The notes beneath the pieces are model-generated. The model had not been told where the DNA came from and ran no database searches. It worked only from the letters and a program-made list of their open reading frames with translations. DNA of 64,000 bases, taken from NCBI GenBank assembly GCA_963707435.1, contig CAVPPF010000005.1, positions 629,228 to 693,227 on the forward strand. The letters run 5' to 3'. This DNA is from UBA4744 sp963707435. GTDB lineage: Bacteria > Actinomycetota > Acidimicrobiia > Spongiisociales > UBA4744. This document shows, in pieces, positions 26,003 to 35,593 of this stretch (its first letter is position 1; each line of letters begins with the position of its first letter). A program made the translations under genes and the position numbers.

Positions 26003-26294
26003 ACCGGCAGGGAGGATGGGTTGGTGCGCTGATCGTGGTGGATGGCTGTCACCCTCGGTTTGAATCTACGGTTGGTTAGTTCCTGGGGGTTCGGCTTGGC
26101 TCGCGAACCGGCTGACACATCCGATGGTGGGGTTGTCTTTCGAATGACACGCCGGCGGACCCTGGGAACGGCGCTCACCGGTCGGGTGGGAGACCCGTGC
26201 CGGTCCTGCTGAAACCAGGTCCGGATGAATCTCTTGGTCCACCCTCCCGGCAAGTGCGTGCCAACCCTGTCGGTCTAGCGAGGAGGGATGGCAT
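26003..26294 (+). ncRNA. IS110 left-end non-coding region, candidate bridge RNA (copy 1)
   Basis: 292 bp lie between the element's left edge and the recombinase ATG, contain no supported gene, and are conserved in copy 2. In IS110-group elements this 5' non-coding end encodes the bridge RNA that pairs with target and donor DNA. The family rule is established; that this stretch is transcribed is inference. I have not folded it. Confidence 0.35.
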
Positions 26295-26756
26295 ATGTCC
26301 ATCGTAGAAAACCCTGATGCGGTGGTCGGTGGTGTCGACACGCACGTCGACGTGCATGTGGCTGCGGCGGTCAACCATGTTGGGGGGCTGTTGGGTGTTG
26401 AATCGTTCGCCACCACCCACAACGGGTATCGCCAGTTGCGGTCGTGGCTGCGGTCGCATGGTGAGCTGGTGCTGGTCGGGGTGGAGGGCACCGGCTCATA
26501 TGGTGTCGGTCTTGCCCGGTATCTGACCCGGGCCGGAGTGCCTGTAGTGGAGGTGGATCGGCCGAACCGTCAAACCCAGCACCGGCAGGGCAAATCGGAT
26601 CCGGTCGACGCGGTAGCGGCCGCCCGGGCGGCCCTGTCGGGAACCGCAACCGGGCTACCGAAGCCTCGAGATGGCAACGTCGAAGCGATCCGGGTATTGA
26701 TGATCGCCCGCCGCTCAGCGGTTGATACCCGCATCAAAACCCTCAACCAGCTACGT
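26295..26756 (+). pseudogene. Truncated IS110 recombinase (N-terminal DEDD domain only)
   Basis: Starts ATG after GAGGAGG. It keeps the RuvC-like acidic residues (GVDTHVDVHV, VGVEGTGSYG, KSDPVDAVAAARAA), then breaks off after the homologous LNQLR segment. The frame continues to 26867 through unrelated right-end sequence. The C-terminal domain with the catalytic serine is missing, so this copy cannot move by itself. Confidence 0.85.
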
Positions 26757-26851
26757 ACAAGCCGAGCAACCTCGGCCACATCAACGCCGCCCACCACCCC
26801 AAAACCCAACCCCCTTGACAAGCATACGAGACTCAATCTGCGCTACCTGTC

Positions 26852-26877
26852 AGGTGACATTTCGTGATACTCGGGTG
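26852..26877 (+). repeat. Short interspersed repeat, divergent copy
   Basis: AGGTGACATT ... CTCGGGTG, a degenerate version of the motif at 27525 and 28097. It directly abuts the right end of IS110 copy 1. Confidence 0.45.
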
Positions 26878-26906
26878 ACCGACGGTCGTCTACCCGTGAT
26901 CGCGGG

Positions 26907-27422
26907 CTAGGAGCAATCGTCGGCATCGGTGCAACGGTCCCGGGTCGGGTCGTAGCTCATGCCATCGGCGATGCGTAGGAGAGTGTCGGTGTCGAGCGAG
27001 CGGCCGACCACCTCGATGATGAAACCGTTGCCGACTTCCTCTTTGATTCTGGTCTCTCTTGAGTACTCCACAATGGTGAACACACGCCCGTCCCGGGTCA
27101 CCTGTTCCCCAGCTACGGGTTCTGGGTTTGCAACTCGCCCAACAGAGAACTTCCCCAATCCGTCTGTAGATGTGAAGTCGTGGAAGGTTGCGGACTCGTG
27201 GCCTTGGTTGATATCAAAGGTGAAGCCGTCGGGGATGTAGTTGAGGGTCAGTCCGCTCGCCCAGAGAGAAGGCGGCTCCGACGCAGACCAAGGTACGGCA
27301 ACTGTCCGACTGACGGAAGTAGTCGTGCTGTCGACTGTTTCGTCGGTGGAGTCGGACGTGCTGCAAGCCGTCACGATCAGAGCCAACACCGACATAGTGA
27401 TCCACCGACGACTGGTCCTCAT
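26907..27422 (-). CDS. Putative lipoprotein of unknown function
   Basis: 171 residues from the ATG at 27422 (six codons downstream of the first ATG in the frame, and a better signal peptide start: MRTSRRWITMSVLALIVTAC). The lipobox VTAC predicts cleavage before cysteine and lipid attachment, followed by a Ser/Thr-rich linker. The mature part is beta-rich (GFTFDINQGHESATFHDF) and ends with two cysteines near the C-terminus. Function unknown. Confidence 0.7.
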   Translation of the reverse strand: MRTSRRWITMSVLALIVTACSTSDSTDETVDSTTTSVSRTVAVPWSASEPPSLWASGLTLNYIPDGFTFDINQGHESATFHDFTSTDGLGKFSVGRVANPEPVAGEQVTRDGRVFTIVEYSRETRIKEEVGNGFIIEVVGRSLDTDTLLRIADGMSYDPTRDRCTDADDCS

Positions 27423-27524
27423 GGTCGTTCGACGCTCCAAGCTCCCGATCGGTTCCGTCGCTCGCCTGATCGTTCACAATGATGGTATCGGCGGGATCAT
27501 CTCCCGTGGTCACTTCCTCTCAGG

Positions 27525-27547
27525 TGACATTAGGAGACCCTCGGGTG
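27525..27547 (+). repeat. 23-bp direct repeat, copy B
   Basis: Begins TGACATTAGGAGACCC and ends TCGGGTG; identical over 23 bp to 28097-28119. The pair brackets a decayed gene. Confidence 0.7.
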
Positions 27548-27611
27548 CGGGATGGCCTTCACTCCTGCTCGATTTGCGGAGATCGGGCGAAGGGTGCCAT
27601 ACGGGATCTAA

Positions 27612-28024
27612 GGGAACCCACCATGTCATCAGCCCGACATCGAGCAGGCCGTGTTCGATGTGGCTTGGTCGACTGATTCCGAGCCCGACCGAGCGTATTG
27701 CGAAGAGGATGCACCCTCTGGAGACCTGTACTTCCGTGTTTCCTACAACAGCGACCCCGACGCCACGCAAAAGGTCAAGCGATTTGAGCACGCCGCTCGG
27801 GATGAGGACTGACGGTCGCAGTCACGCTGAACCAATTCGGTGGATTCGTCGCCAAGGCAGATGACGGCGAACTGTCCTTGAGCGTTGGAGCTGGAGGAAG
27901 CGGCAAGAACAAGAACTGGGGGGTAAACGTCAACGTCGACTCCCGTTACCACGCAATAGGGACCGCGTTCGAGGTCGGCCCTCCTCTCCGGGCCCTGCTG
28001 GAAGCAGTTGCCGCAGCCGACTGA
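27612..28024 (+). pseudogene. Gene remnant of unknown family
   Basis: Two consecutive open stretches in different frames look like coding sequence. The first (27612-27812) has VFDVAWSTDSEPDRAYCEED and LYFRVSYNSDPDATQKVKRF; the second (27806-28024) has GELSLSVGAGGSGKNKNWGV and ends PPLRALLEAVAAAD. Neither has a convincing start, and a frame change joins them. I read it as a degraded gene between the 23-bp repeats. The whole interval 27441-28163 holds no other gene. Confidence 0.35.
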
Positions 28025-28096
28025 CCAACCGGCCTGCCCCCAAGAAGTGTCACTGGACTCCGCAAACCTAGGATCCTGCGCCAACGCTCTCTGAAC

Positions 28097-28119
28097 TGAC
28101 ATTAGGAGACCCTCGGGTG
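28097..28119 (+). repeat. 23-bp direct repeat, copy C
   Basis: Identical to 27525-27547, 572 bp downstream of it. Bases after it (CTCGATATGTGCCGATA) resemble the second repeat family of the window (GCATTCGTGCCGATA at 45675). Confidence 0.7.
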
Positions 28120-28163
28120 AGGTGAGGTGTTCTAGCCCGCTCGATATGTGCCGATATTTCCGG

Positions 28164-29408
28164 CTATCCGCGGCCTCCTGCAATCAGGGCAGCTTCGGGT
28201 AGAGACTTGAGTCTGAGCATGGCGATGATGCCGACGATTGGGCCGAGGGCGAGCACCGCGAAAGCCCAGGTCCAGGTGACCGCTTCTTCCACGATCGGGA
28301 TGATCCAGATGGTGGCAGCTGAGACGGTGAAGCCAATGGCGATCTGCATTGTGAGAGCCGTGCCTATGTACGACTGATCGCCGACCTCGGTGACCATGGC
28401 CGAGAATTGTGCTGAATCGGCCACCACCGTGAATCCCCAGATGAGCCCGACGACGACGATCAGCCACGTTGGCCCACCAAAGAGGAGTCCGATACCCAGG
28501 GAGCACAGCCCCGATATTGAGAGCATGAGCGCCGTGAAGTTCGTTCTTCCCCACCGGTCGGCAACGAATCCTCCAACCCATGAGCCCGCTGCCCCAATCG
28601 CGACAACTATCCAAGTGATGAAGGCAGCCAGAGGCAGAGCTTCTGCGCCTGTTGCTTCCAGATGATCTCCGAAGAAGATGAGGAACCACGCCGCCATCGC
28701 AAACAGTTCCCACATGTGGCCGAAGTATCCGATCGAGGCAAGTCGCACACCCCGGTTCCCGAAGACCAGGCCAACCTGCCGAGGATCAAACACGGTTCGA
28801 GGAAACTCGAAGGGCCCATCTTTGACTGAGAAGGCGAGCAGACCTCCCACAATCGACATTGAGGAGGTGGCATAGACGACGCTCTTCCAGTCAACCCCTC
28901 CCAATGCATTGACCAGATGCGGAGACGCATTCCCGAAAACGATCCCCGCAGCCAACACTCCAAGAGCCATACCGCGACCCCGGCGATACCAAGTGGAGAT
29001 CAGCTTGAACGAAGGCGGATATACCCCGGCCAGGAAGAAGCCGGTGGCGAACCTCAACGGGACACCCAACTCCACGCCGCCGGACCAGATCAACCCCAGG
29101 TTCGCCAGACCCGCTGCCACGCAACCCACGAGCATCACCATCTGAGGTCGCACCCGGTCAGCCACATTGAGAGCCGAAGAGATAAGCGCACCAGCGACGA
29201 ACCCAAGAATCACACTGATCGTAAGCCATGCCTTCCCGGTCGCCGACAAGGCCCAGAGTTCTGTCAGCTGCGGCACAACTGCCGTGGCAGAGAACCAAGT
29301 GGAGAACCCCAAGACCAAAGCGACGGTCAGGAGGACAAGCGGACCAAGACGACCATCAGGATCTTGGACTGCACGCTCCTCACCTATGCTCTCCGCCGTC
29401 TCGGACAT
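28164..29408 (-). CDS. Major facilitator superfamily transporter
   Basis: 414 residues with about twelve membrane helices. Helix 1 carries FSTWFSATAVVPQL. The loop 2-3 motif is weak (NVADRVRPQM). Mid-protein GGFVADRWGRTNF is the second-half loop motif of the MFS. The pattern suits the nitrate/cyanate-like MFS subset, but substrate cannot be predicted. It stands alone between the gene remnant and the second IS type. Confidence 0.85.
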   Translation of the reverse strand: MSETAESIGEERAVQDPDGRLGPLVLLTVALVLGFSTWFSATAVVPQLTELWALSATGKAWLTISVILGFVAGALISSALNVADRVRPQMVMLVGCVAAGLANLGLIWSGGVELGVPLRFATGFFLAGVYPPSFKLISTWYRRGRGMALGVLAAGIVFGNASPHLVNALGGVDWKSVVYATSSMSIVGGLLAFSVKDGPFEFPRTVFDPRQVGLVFGNRGVRLASIGYFGHMWELFAMAAWFLIFFGDHLEATGAEALPLAAFITWIVVAIGAAGSWVGGFVADRWGRTNFTALMLSISGLCSLGIGLLFGGPTWLIVVVGLIWGFTVVADSAQFSAMVTEVGDQSYIGTALTMQIAIGFTVSAATIWIIPIVEEAVTWTWAFAVLALGPIVGIIAMLRLKSLPEAALIAGGRG

Positions 29409-29493
29409 CGATTCAACCTAGCAATTCGGGCATACGAAAGGTCGCACACCCCAAGTAGATCCGGTCAATCGTTCTCGGTTCGGTGACGCACTC

Positions 29494-30957
29494 CGAGGTG
29501 CCTGATAGGTGTTTAGGGGTGCTGCGGAACTGGGTTCCGTAGTGTTGTGGGGGTCCTTGTGGGTCTGGCTCTCGAGGTGCCTGCCACCCGCGTGGGTTGG
29601 CTTTCGAACGAGGCGCTGTACTCGCCGGGATTCCTGCTGGCGGTGTGGCTCGAAACAGGCGTAGCACCAAGATCCGTATCAGGAGTGCCCACCGCTGGTT
29701 CCACCGACCCCCTAACCAGAGGAGGTGTGTGATGTCGGTGATGATCGGAATTGACCCTCACAAGGGGTCGCATGCCGCGGTTGATACCGGTGAGCAGGTG
29801 GTGGCGGAGCTCGAGGTGCGGGCTTCGAAACGTCAGACCCGAGAGCTGTTGGGGTGGGCAGACCGGTTCCCCCTTCGGCGGTGGGCGATCGAGTCCGCCA
29901 ACGGACACGGCTACCTGCTGGCCCAACAGCTGGTAGCGGCCGGGGAACAGGTAGTGGACGTGCCGTCGGCCCAGGCGGCCCGGGTTCGGGTGCTCGATTC
30001 GACCCGCTCGCAGAAGAACGACCCCAACGACGCCCGCTCGGTAGCGATCGTTGCGCTTCGTCAGTCGGGGCTGCGGGCGGTGACTACCGAGGATCATGTG
30101 GTGGTGCTGCGGATGTTGGCCAACCGTCACATCCAGCTCTCCAGCCTCAAGACCCAGGCTCCCTGCCGGCTTCACGCTGTGCTGGCCACCCTGCTGCCCG
30201 GTGGTCTGAGCACCGAGATGACACCAAACAAAGCCTCTGTGCTGCTGCGGCGGGTCCGGCCGGTATCGATGGTCGAGACCGAACGCAAACGCATCGCCCA
30301 CGAACTGCTCGCTGAGGTGCGGAGACTCAACAAGGAACGTGTGGCCTCCCAGACCCGCCTGGCCGTGGCCGTGGAGGCGTCGGGCACCACCCTGGTCGAC
30401 ATCTACGGTGTCGGGCCCGTCGTCGCCGCCTTGTTGATCGGCCACACCGGTGACATTTCTCGATTCCCGACCCGTCATCACTACGCCGCCTACAACGGCA
30501 CCGCCCCCATCGAAGCATCATCCGGGGCAAGGAAACGGCATCGGCTCAACCCCCGAGGCAACCGAATGCTCAACCATGCCATCCACACCATTGCCATCTG
30601 CCAACTCGTCACCCCAACACCGAGGGCCGCATCTTCTACGAACGCAAGCGCCAAGAGGGCAAAACACCCAAGGAAGCGATCCGGGCGTTGAAACGGCGCC
30701 TCTCCGACGTCGTCTACCGCCATCTCCAAACCGACCAACAACGCAACAACCAGTAGGGCCCGGGGGGCAAACAGGAACGTCTCTGACGCTTGCATGGCCG
30801 GTATTCCATCCTGACCACCGGCTCTTCAGCGCAGCCACCCCGAGCCGTTCCTAAGCCTACGCGTCACCAAGCACCTCGGTACAGCCGAGACACCCAACCG
30901 CGCCCCAAAACACCCCTTGACAAACAAACAGGCATCGCTCTGCGCTGTTCGAGGTGC
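29494..30957 (+). mobile_element. IS110-family element of a second type
   Basis: Edges are approximate: CGAGGTGC occurs at 29494-29501 and 30950-30957 on either side. The right end carries CACCCCTTGACAAACA (TTGACA at 30917-30922), also found at the right ends of the other IS110 type here. The left 238 bp before the recombinase are non-coding and, as in other IS110 elements, may encode the bridge RNA. Recombinase sequence is only distantly similar to the 26003/34226 type. Confidence 0.7.
29732..30756 (+). pseudogene. IS110 recombinase, frameshifted near the C-terminus
   Basis: ATG preceded by GAGGAGG. The DEDD residues are visible (GIDPHKGSHAA, AIESANGHG, QKNDPNDARS) and the C-terminal serine region (PIEASSGARKRHRLNPRGNR). 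After AICQL the frame shifts: the expected tail (NTEGRIFYERKRQEG ... TDQQRNNQ) continues one base out of frame and ends with TAG at 30754-30756, while the actual frame stops at 30691. One missing base near 30605 explains it. Confidence 0.8.
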
Positions 30958-31158
30958 TGGGCGTTATGGCAACCGATTTTGTTATCTGGAGCGGATGTTG
31001 GAACTGACACCTACTCGGCCGCCATCAGACTCCGCTGAGCATCCGAAGTGCCTGGCTGCAGTTTCTCAGGTGGTCACAGTGTGGACGTATGCGTCTGGTC
31101 AACTTGATCGCACATTGGGCATCCTGTCATCGCGAACTGCATCCACTCCAGCGTCGTG
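30757..31158. other. Non-coding stretch: IS right end and spacer
   Basis: The first 200 bp are the non-coding right end of the IS110 element. From 30958 to 31158 I see no gene, RNA or repeat. Confidence 0.6.
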
Positions 31159-31806
31159 CTACGAAGACGACTGCAAGCGCTTCAGCGCCACCATCGACCA
31201 CATCACACCGAGGCAGAACGCTGCGGTGAGGCCGACGGTGAACAGGGCGAATTCACCGAAGACCACCAGCAACGCCGACGACGACTCGACCAGGCCGAGG
31301 AAAGCAAACTGATGGCCCAACAGGAACACCACGAGGACGTGGGTGACCAGAATCGGAATCAGCGCCACCCAGCGCCGGCCGCAATCGAGCCAGACCAAGG
31401 CCGTTCCCACCACCATCGCGCCGATCAGCAGCGGCGCCGAAGGCAGCATCAGCCGCTCGAAAGCGTCGTCGGCCACCAGCAACTCCGCCATCGTGAACTG
31501 CGGCCGCAACACCGCCAGTGACACTGCGCCGAGGGCGATCACCTCGACTGCGAAGAAACCGGCATACCGGAACCACGCTGCGGTCGAATGATCGGCCACC
31601 CCCTTTCGGTAGCTCCACACGATGCAGGATCCGCACAGAGCGCCGGCGAACAACATCGGACCGGCGTTGAACCAGATGTCGACGATGAACAGGTTGTGGA
31701 CAATGGTGAAGCCGAGAACCACCACGACCCCCGACAGGGCGCCCAACCACACGGGCGGGGCAGGCGAGGTGAAAGCCGACTTCCCGATCGCTGCCGCCTC
31801 ACTCAC
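31159..31806 (-). CDS. Six-span integral membrane protein
   Basis: 215 residues from GTG, with about six hydrophobic helices and very short loops; the final helices (LIPILVTHVLVVFLLGHQFA, GLTAAFCLGVMWSMVAL) are clear. No family recognised. It starts 1 bp after the TetR gene stop, so it is most likely the regulated partner or co-transcribed product of that regulator. Confidence 0.7.
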   Translation of the reverse strand: MSEAAAIGKSAFTSPAPPVWLGALSGVVVVLGFTIVHNLFIVDIWFNAGPMLFAGALCGSCIVWSYRKGVADHSTAAWFRYAGFFAVEVIALGAVSLAVLRPQFTMAELLVADDAFERLMLPSAPLLIGAMVVGTALVWLDCGRRWVALIPILVTHVLVVFLLGHQFAFLGLVESSSALLVVFGEFALFTVGLTAAFCLGVMWSMVALKRLQSSS

Positions 31807-31807
31807 A

Positions 31808-32389
31808 TCAGACTCGCAGCCAGTTGAGGATCAACCGCGTCGCGATCTCCTCAGCGCGTTCCGGATTCATCCCCGTCATGATCAGGTTTCCTCGAAACCC
31901 GGGGTCGACCAGTACCGAAACCACTTGCAGAGCTTCGGTGTCCGAAGCTCTGTCACCCATCGCCTTAGCCATCATCTGATTCACGTTCTCGTACCACCAC
32001 TTCTCATAGCGCCTGAGTACCGGGTGGCGGGGGCTCTTCGCGTAGATCCGGTAGGCCTGCTCGCTGCGCTCATAGAGGCCGTACAGCTCCCGGACCAGAG
32101 CGGCAATGCGGCCCTCGAGCGGCGCCAGGGCATCGATGGCATCCGGTGCAGGAGCCTCCATGGCATGGATCCAGGTCTCGACTACTGCCTCGGTGAGATC
32201 GTCCGGAGTCGAGTAGTGGTAGAGAACGGTGCCCGGCGCGACATCGGCCGTGCGCGCTACCGCCTGCATCGACGTGTCTTCGATGCCTTTCTCGGCGTAC
32301 TCCAACATCGCCGCCTCGATGATCCGCCGCTTGGTTGCGTCCACCAATGCCTGGCGTTTTCCGAGTCGATAGGGACGTTTGCCTGCCAC
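31808..32389 (-). CDS. TetR-family transcriptional regulator
   Basis: 193 residues if the GTG at 32389 is used; the longer frame would run into the divergent hydrolase gene. Helix-turn-helix: RRIIEAAMLEYAEKGIEDTS, then MQAVARTADVAPGTVLYHY. The ligand domain is unassigned. It is divergent from the alpha/beta hydrolase across 79 AT-richer bp, the expected operator site. The protein probably represses both directions in response to a small molecule handled by the hydrolase (inference). Confidence 0.85.
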   Translation of the reverse strand: MAGKRPYRLGKRQALVDATKRRIIEAAMLEYAEKGIEDTSMQAVARTADVAPGTVLYHYSTPDDLTEAVVETWIHAMEAPAPDAIDALAPLEGRIAALVRELYGLYERSEQAYRIYAKSPRHPVLRRYEKWWYENVNQMMAKAMGDRASDTEALQVVSVLVDPGFRGNLIMTGMNPERAEEIATRLILNWLRV

Positions 32390-32468
32390 GCACGATATTT
32401 TAGTTGCACACACCAGATAAATAAAGTACATTCCCAAATCGCCACGCGACCAGAGGAGAGGACGCACC

Positions 32469-33404
32469 ATGAACGAGTCGAAGTACCGCGCCGCTGAGGA
32501 ACAGCTCTGGCAGTCCGTCGGGTTGCAACCGGCCGAGACACTCGTGACGCTGCCCCGGTTGGACACCAGCGTCCGAATCCAGACCGTCGGGGACGGGCCT
32601 CCCGCTCTGTTCATCCACGGTGGCCCCAACAGCGGGTCGACATGGGCAACTCTCGTGGAGCACATTCCGGGTTTCACCTGTCACCTACTCGATCGTCCCG
32701 GAACGGGCCTCAGCGAACGCTATCCGGTCACCAAGGACAACCTCATCGAGTTCGCCTCAGGGTTGGTCTCCGACGTCCTCGATGCCCTCGAGATCGACAA
32801 GGCACACGTGGTTGCCTCGTCGCTCGGCGGATACTGCGCCCTACGAAGCGCCGTGTCGACTCCCGATCGCTTCGATCGGATGGTCCAGATGGCCTGCCCG
32901 GCGATGCTTCCCGATCAGCCTCTGCCTCCGTTCATGAAAGCCGTGATGACACCGGGTCTTCGCAAGATCATCGGTGTGCTGCCACCCAGCAGGAAGGTGC
33001 AGGAGAACATCATGCGCCAGATTGGTCACGGGAAGTCCATCGATGCCGGGAAGATGCCCGCCAGTATCTCGGACTGGTACTTCGCGTTGACCAAGTACAC
33101 CGACACCATGCGCCAGGACGGAGACACGATCTTCTCCATTCGAGGCAAGGGCGGCTTCGATCAATCGGTGGCGCTAGGAGCCGACACGCTGGCCAAGGTG
33201 ACAGTTCCGGCCCACTTCCTCTGGGGCGAGGATGACACCTTCGGCGGCGAAGAAATCGCACGTTGGACAGTCGGTTCGATGCCCAATGCGACCCTGGAAA
33301 TGATCCCAGACTCCGGGCACCTCCCCTGGCTCGACGAACCCCAGCACATCGGGCTGGAGACCACGAGGTTCCTGGCAGGCGACCGGGAGGATGCGCAGCC
33401 GTGA
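32469..33404 (+). CDS. Alpha/beta hydrolase
   Basis: 311 residues behind GAGGAGAGG. Oxyanion region LFIHGGPNSGSTW, nucleophile elbow VASSLGGY, acid in WGEDDTFGG and histidine in DSGHLPWLDEP give a complete Ser-Asp-His triad. It resembles haloperoxidase/hydroxymuconic-semialdehyde-hydrolase-type enzymes, but the substrate is not predictable. Divergent from the TetR gene. Confidence 0.9.
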   Translation: MNESKYRAAEEQLWQSVGLQPAETLVTLPRLDTSVRIQTVGDGPPALFIHGGPNSGSTWATLVEHIPGFTCHLLDRPGTGLSERYPVTKDNLIEFASGLVSDVLDALEIDKAHVVASSLGGYCALRSAVSTPDRFDRMVQMACPAMLPDQPLPPFMKAVMTPGLRKIIGVLPPSRKVQENIMRQIGHGKSIDAGKMPASISDWYFALTKYTDTMRQDGDTIFSIRGKGGFDQSVALGADTLAKVTVPAHFLWGEDDTFGGEEIARWTVGSMPNATLEMIPDSGHLPWLDEPQHIGLETTRFLAGDREDAQP

Positions 33405-33495
33405 TCGAAACGACTGACAGGCGGAAGACGATGGAGGTCGTCTCCCGTCCCGGCCGCCGAGTGGTCTGGACCCGGAGAGAATTGCGGCGAGGCTA

Positions 33496-34119
33496 ATGGT
33501 TAACGCCCGCATTTATGACTGGATGTATCGATTCTGGGCACCATGGGACGCCGTCGGAGTTCGCAAGGACCTAATTGATCTGCTGGAACGAGGGATTGTG
33601 GACCCCGAGCACTACCCCCGCTCGATCGACCTTGGCTGCGGGACAGGGGCCAACGTGATCCATCTCGCCTCACTGGGTTTCGACTCATGGGGTGTCGATT
33701 TCTCCGAGGTTGCTCTGAAGAAGGGCAAGCAGCGAGCCGCTGAAGCCGGCGTCGAGGCCTCCTTTGTCCAGGGTGATCTCACCGCCGATCGCATCGAAGG
33801 GGTCGAAGGGAGCTTCGACTTCATCGTCGACTTCGGGACCCTCGACGACCTGAGGCGTGAAAACCGGGCTTTGATGGCGCGAACCGTCACCCGCATGTCG
33901 AGGCCGGGAACTATATTCCTCGAATACTGCTTCTATGGAGCGACGGCCGATCTCCCATGGATCAGCTTCAAAGGCACATCGAAGATGTCGCACATCGCTC
34001 CCGGTGAGTTGAACGAGCTGTTCGGTGATCACTGGGAAATCGAGCCATTCGCCGACTACGAGGACTGGCGTACCGCCGTTTTCCTGCTTACCCGCCGCCA
34101 ACCCGACCACTCGCGATGA
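33496..34119 (+). CDS. Class I SAM-dependent methyltransferase
   Basis: 207 residues. Motif I SIDLGCGTGANVIHLASLGF, post-I acidic residue in GVDFSEVAL, motif II region FDFIVDFGTLDDL. Small soluble methyltransferases of this type include thiopurine- or tellurite-resistance-like enzymes; no substrate motif is visible. 91 bp after the hydrolase; possibly in the same transcript. It is followed by IS110 copy 2. Confidence 0.85.
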   Translation: MVNARIYDWMYRFWAPWDAVGVRKDLIDLLERGIVDPEHYPRSIDLGCGTGANVIHLASLGFDSWGVDFSEVALKKGKQRAAEAGVEASFVQGDLTADRIEGVEGSFDFIVDFGTLDDLRRENRALMARTVTRMSRPGTIFLEYCFYGATADLPWISFKGTSKMSHIAPGELNELFGDHWEIEPFADYEDWRTAVFLLTRRQPDHSR

Positions 34120-34225
34120 GGGCATCGATCTGCGAGCATGAGGGCGCCTTCTTGGCGGTGAGGCCGCTAGGCAAGCGCAGAATCACGCAGCCCCGCCTCT
34201 GTCGAGAGTGATCAGACCGAGAGAG

Positions 34226-34517
34226 ACCGGCAGGGAGGATGGGTTGGTGCGCTGATCGTGGTGGATGGCTGTCACCCTCGGTTTGAATCTACGGTTGGTT
34301 AGTTCCTGGGGGTTCGGCTTGGCTCGCGAACCGGCTGACACATCCGATGGTGGGGTTGTCTTTCGAATGACACGCCGGCGGACCCTGGGAACGGCGCTCA
34401 CCGGTCGGGTGGGAGACCCGTGCCGGTCCTGCTGAAACCAGGTCCGGATGAATCTCTTGGTCCACCCTCCCGGCAAGTGCGTGCCAACCCTGTCGGTCTA
34501 GCGAGGAGGGATGGCAT
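34226..34517 (+). ncRNA. IS110 left-end non-coding region, candidate bridge RNA (copy 2)
   Basis: 292 bp, conserved with copy 1 (26003-26294), between the left edge and the recombinase start. Same reasoning as for copy 1: position and conservation fit the bridge RNA of IS110-group elements; transcription and folding are not shown. Confidence 0.35.
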
Positions 34518-35593
34518 ATGTCCATCGTAGAAAACCCTGATCCGGTGGTCGGTGGTGTCGACACGCACGTCGACGTGCATGTGGCTGCGGCGGTCAACCA
34601 TGTTGGGGGGCTGTTGGGTGTTGAATCGTTCGCCACCACCCACAACGGGTATCGCCAGTTGCGGTCGTGGCTGCGGTCGCATGGTGAGCTGGTGCTGGTC
34701 GGGGTGGAGGGCACCGGCTCATATGGTGTCGGTCTTGCCCGGTATCTGACCCGGGCCGGAGTGCCTGTAGTGGAGGTGGATCGGCCGAACCGTCAAACCC
34801 AGCACCGGCAGGGCAAATCGGATCCGGTCGACGCGGTAGCGGCCGCCCGGGCGGCCCTGTCGGGAACCGCAACCGGGCTACCGAAGCCTCGAGATGGCAA
34901 CGTCGAAGCGATCCGGGTGTTGATGATCGCCCGCCGCTCAGCGGTCGATACCCGCATCGAAACCCTCAACCAGCTACGTCACGTGGTGTTCACTGCCACC
35001 CCTGAGATCCGACCGCAAGTTCAGTGGTCTCACCGCTGTCTCGTTGGCGAACAAGGCTGCGGTGTTGCGACCCCGTGAAGGTGACGACCCGGTCAGATAC
35101 ACCACCCAGGTCACCATCCGCACCCTCGGCCAACGAGTCAAATACCTTCGGGAAGAGGTCAAGCGGCTCAACCGGCTGCTGCGCCCCCTCATCCGTGAAA
35201 CCGCCCCCGGGTTGTTAGAAGTGTTCGGAGTGGGGTTCGACACCGCCGCCAAACTGCTGGTCGCCGCCGGCGACAACCCCGAACGGATCCGCTCCGAAGC
35301 CGCCTTCGCCCACCTGTGTGGAGTGGCCCCGATCCCCGCCTCGTCGGGCAAGACCGCCCGGCATCGGCTCAACCGGGGTGGGAACCGCCAAGCCAACTCG
35401 GCGCTCTTCCACATCGTGCTCACCCGCATGAAACACGACCAAGCCACCCGCGACTACATCGCCCGTCGTCTCGCCGAAGGCAAAAACCATGGGCGAAATC
35501 GCCCGCATCCTCGAACGCTACGCAGCCCGAGAAGTGTTCAAACACCTCCCCATGACCCGCACAAGTCACCCTGGTCGGGATCTGGCCCGCTAG
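34518..35593 (+). pseudogene. IS110 recombinase with two frameshifts
   Basis: The DEDD domain is open from 34518 but shifts near 35009, where one extra C (CGACCGC) moves the expected KFSGLTAVSLANKAAVLRP out of frame. The C-terminal domain then reads through LLEVFGVGFDTAAKLL and PIPASSGKTARHRLNRGGNR (catalytic serine region). A second shift near 35489 (five A instead of four) displaces the tail MGEIARILERYAAREVF, which ends with TAG at 35591. Inactive as read. Confidence 0.85.

Larger units (their letters stand above)
26003..26842 (+). mobile_element. IS110-family element, copy 1, internally deleted
   Basis: Bases 26003-26756 match the second copy (34226 onward) with only about four substitutions that I can find, then the match stops. 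A related right end resumes and finishes at CAATCTGCG (26842). The element is about 840 bp against about 1613 bp for copy 2, lacking the recombinase C-terminus. The retained right end differs from copy 2 more than the left part does. There are no terminal inverted repeats, as usual for IS110. Boundaries are those where the two copies diverge. Confidence 0.85.
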
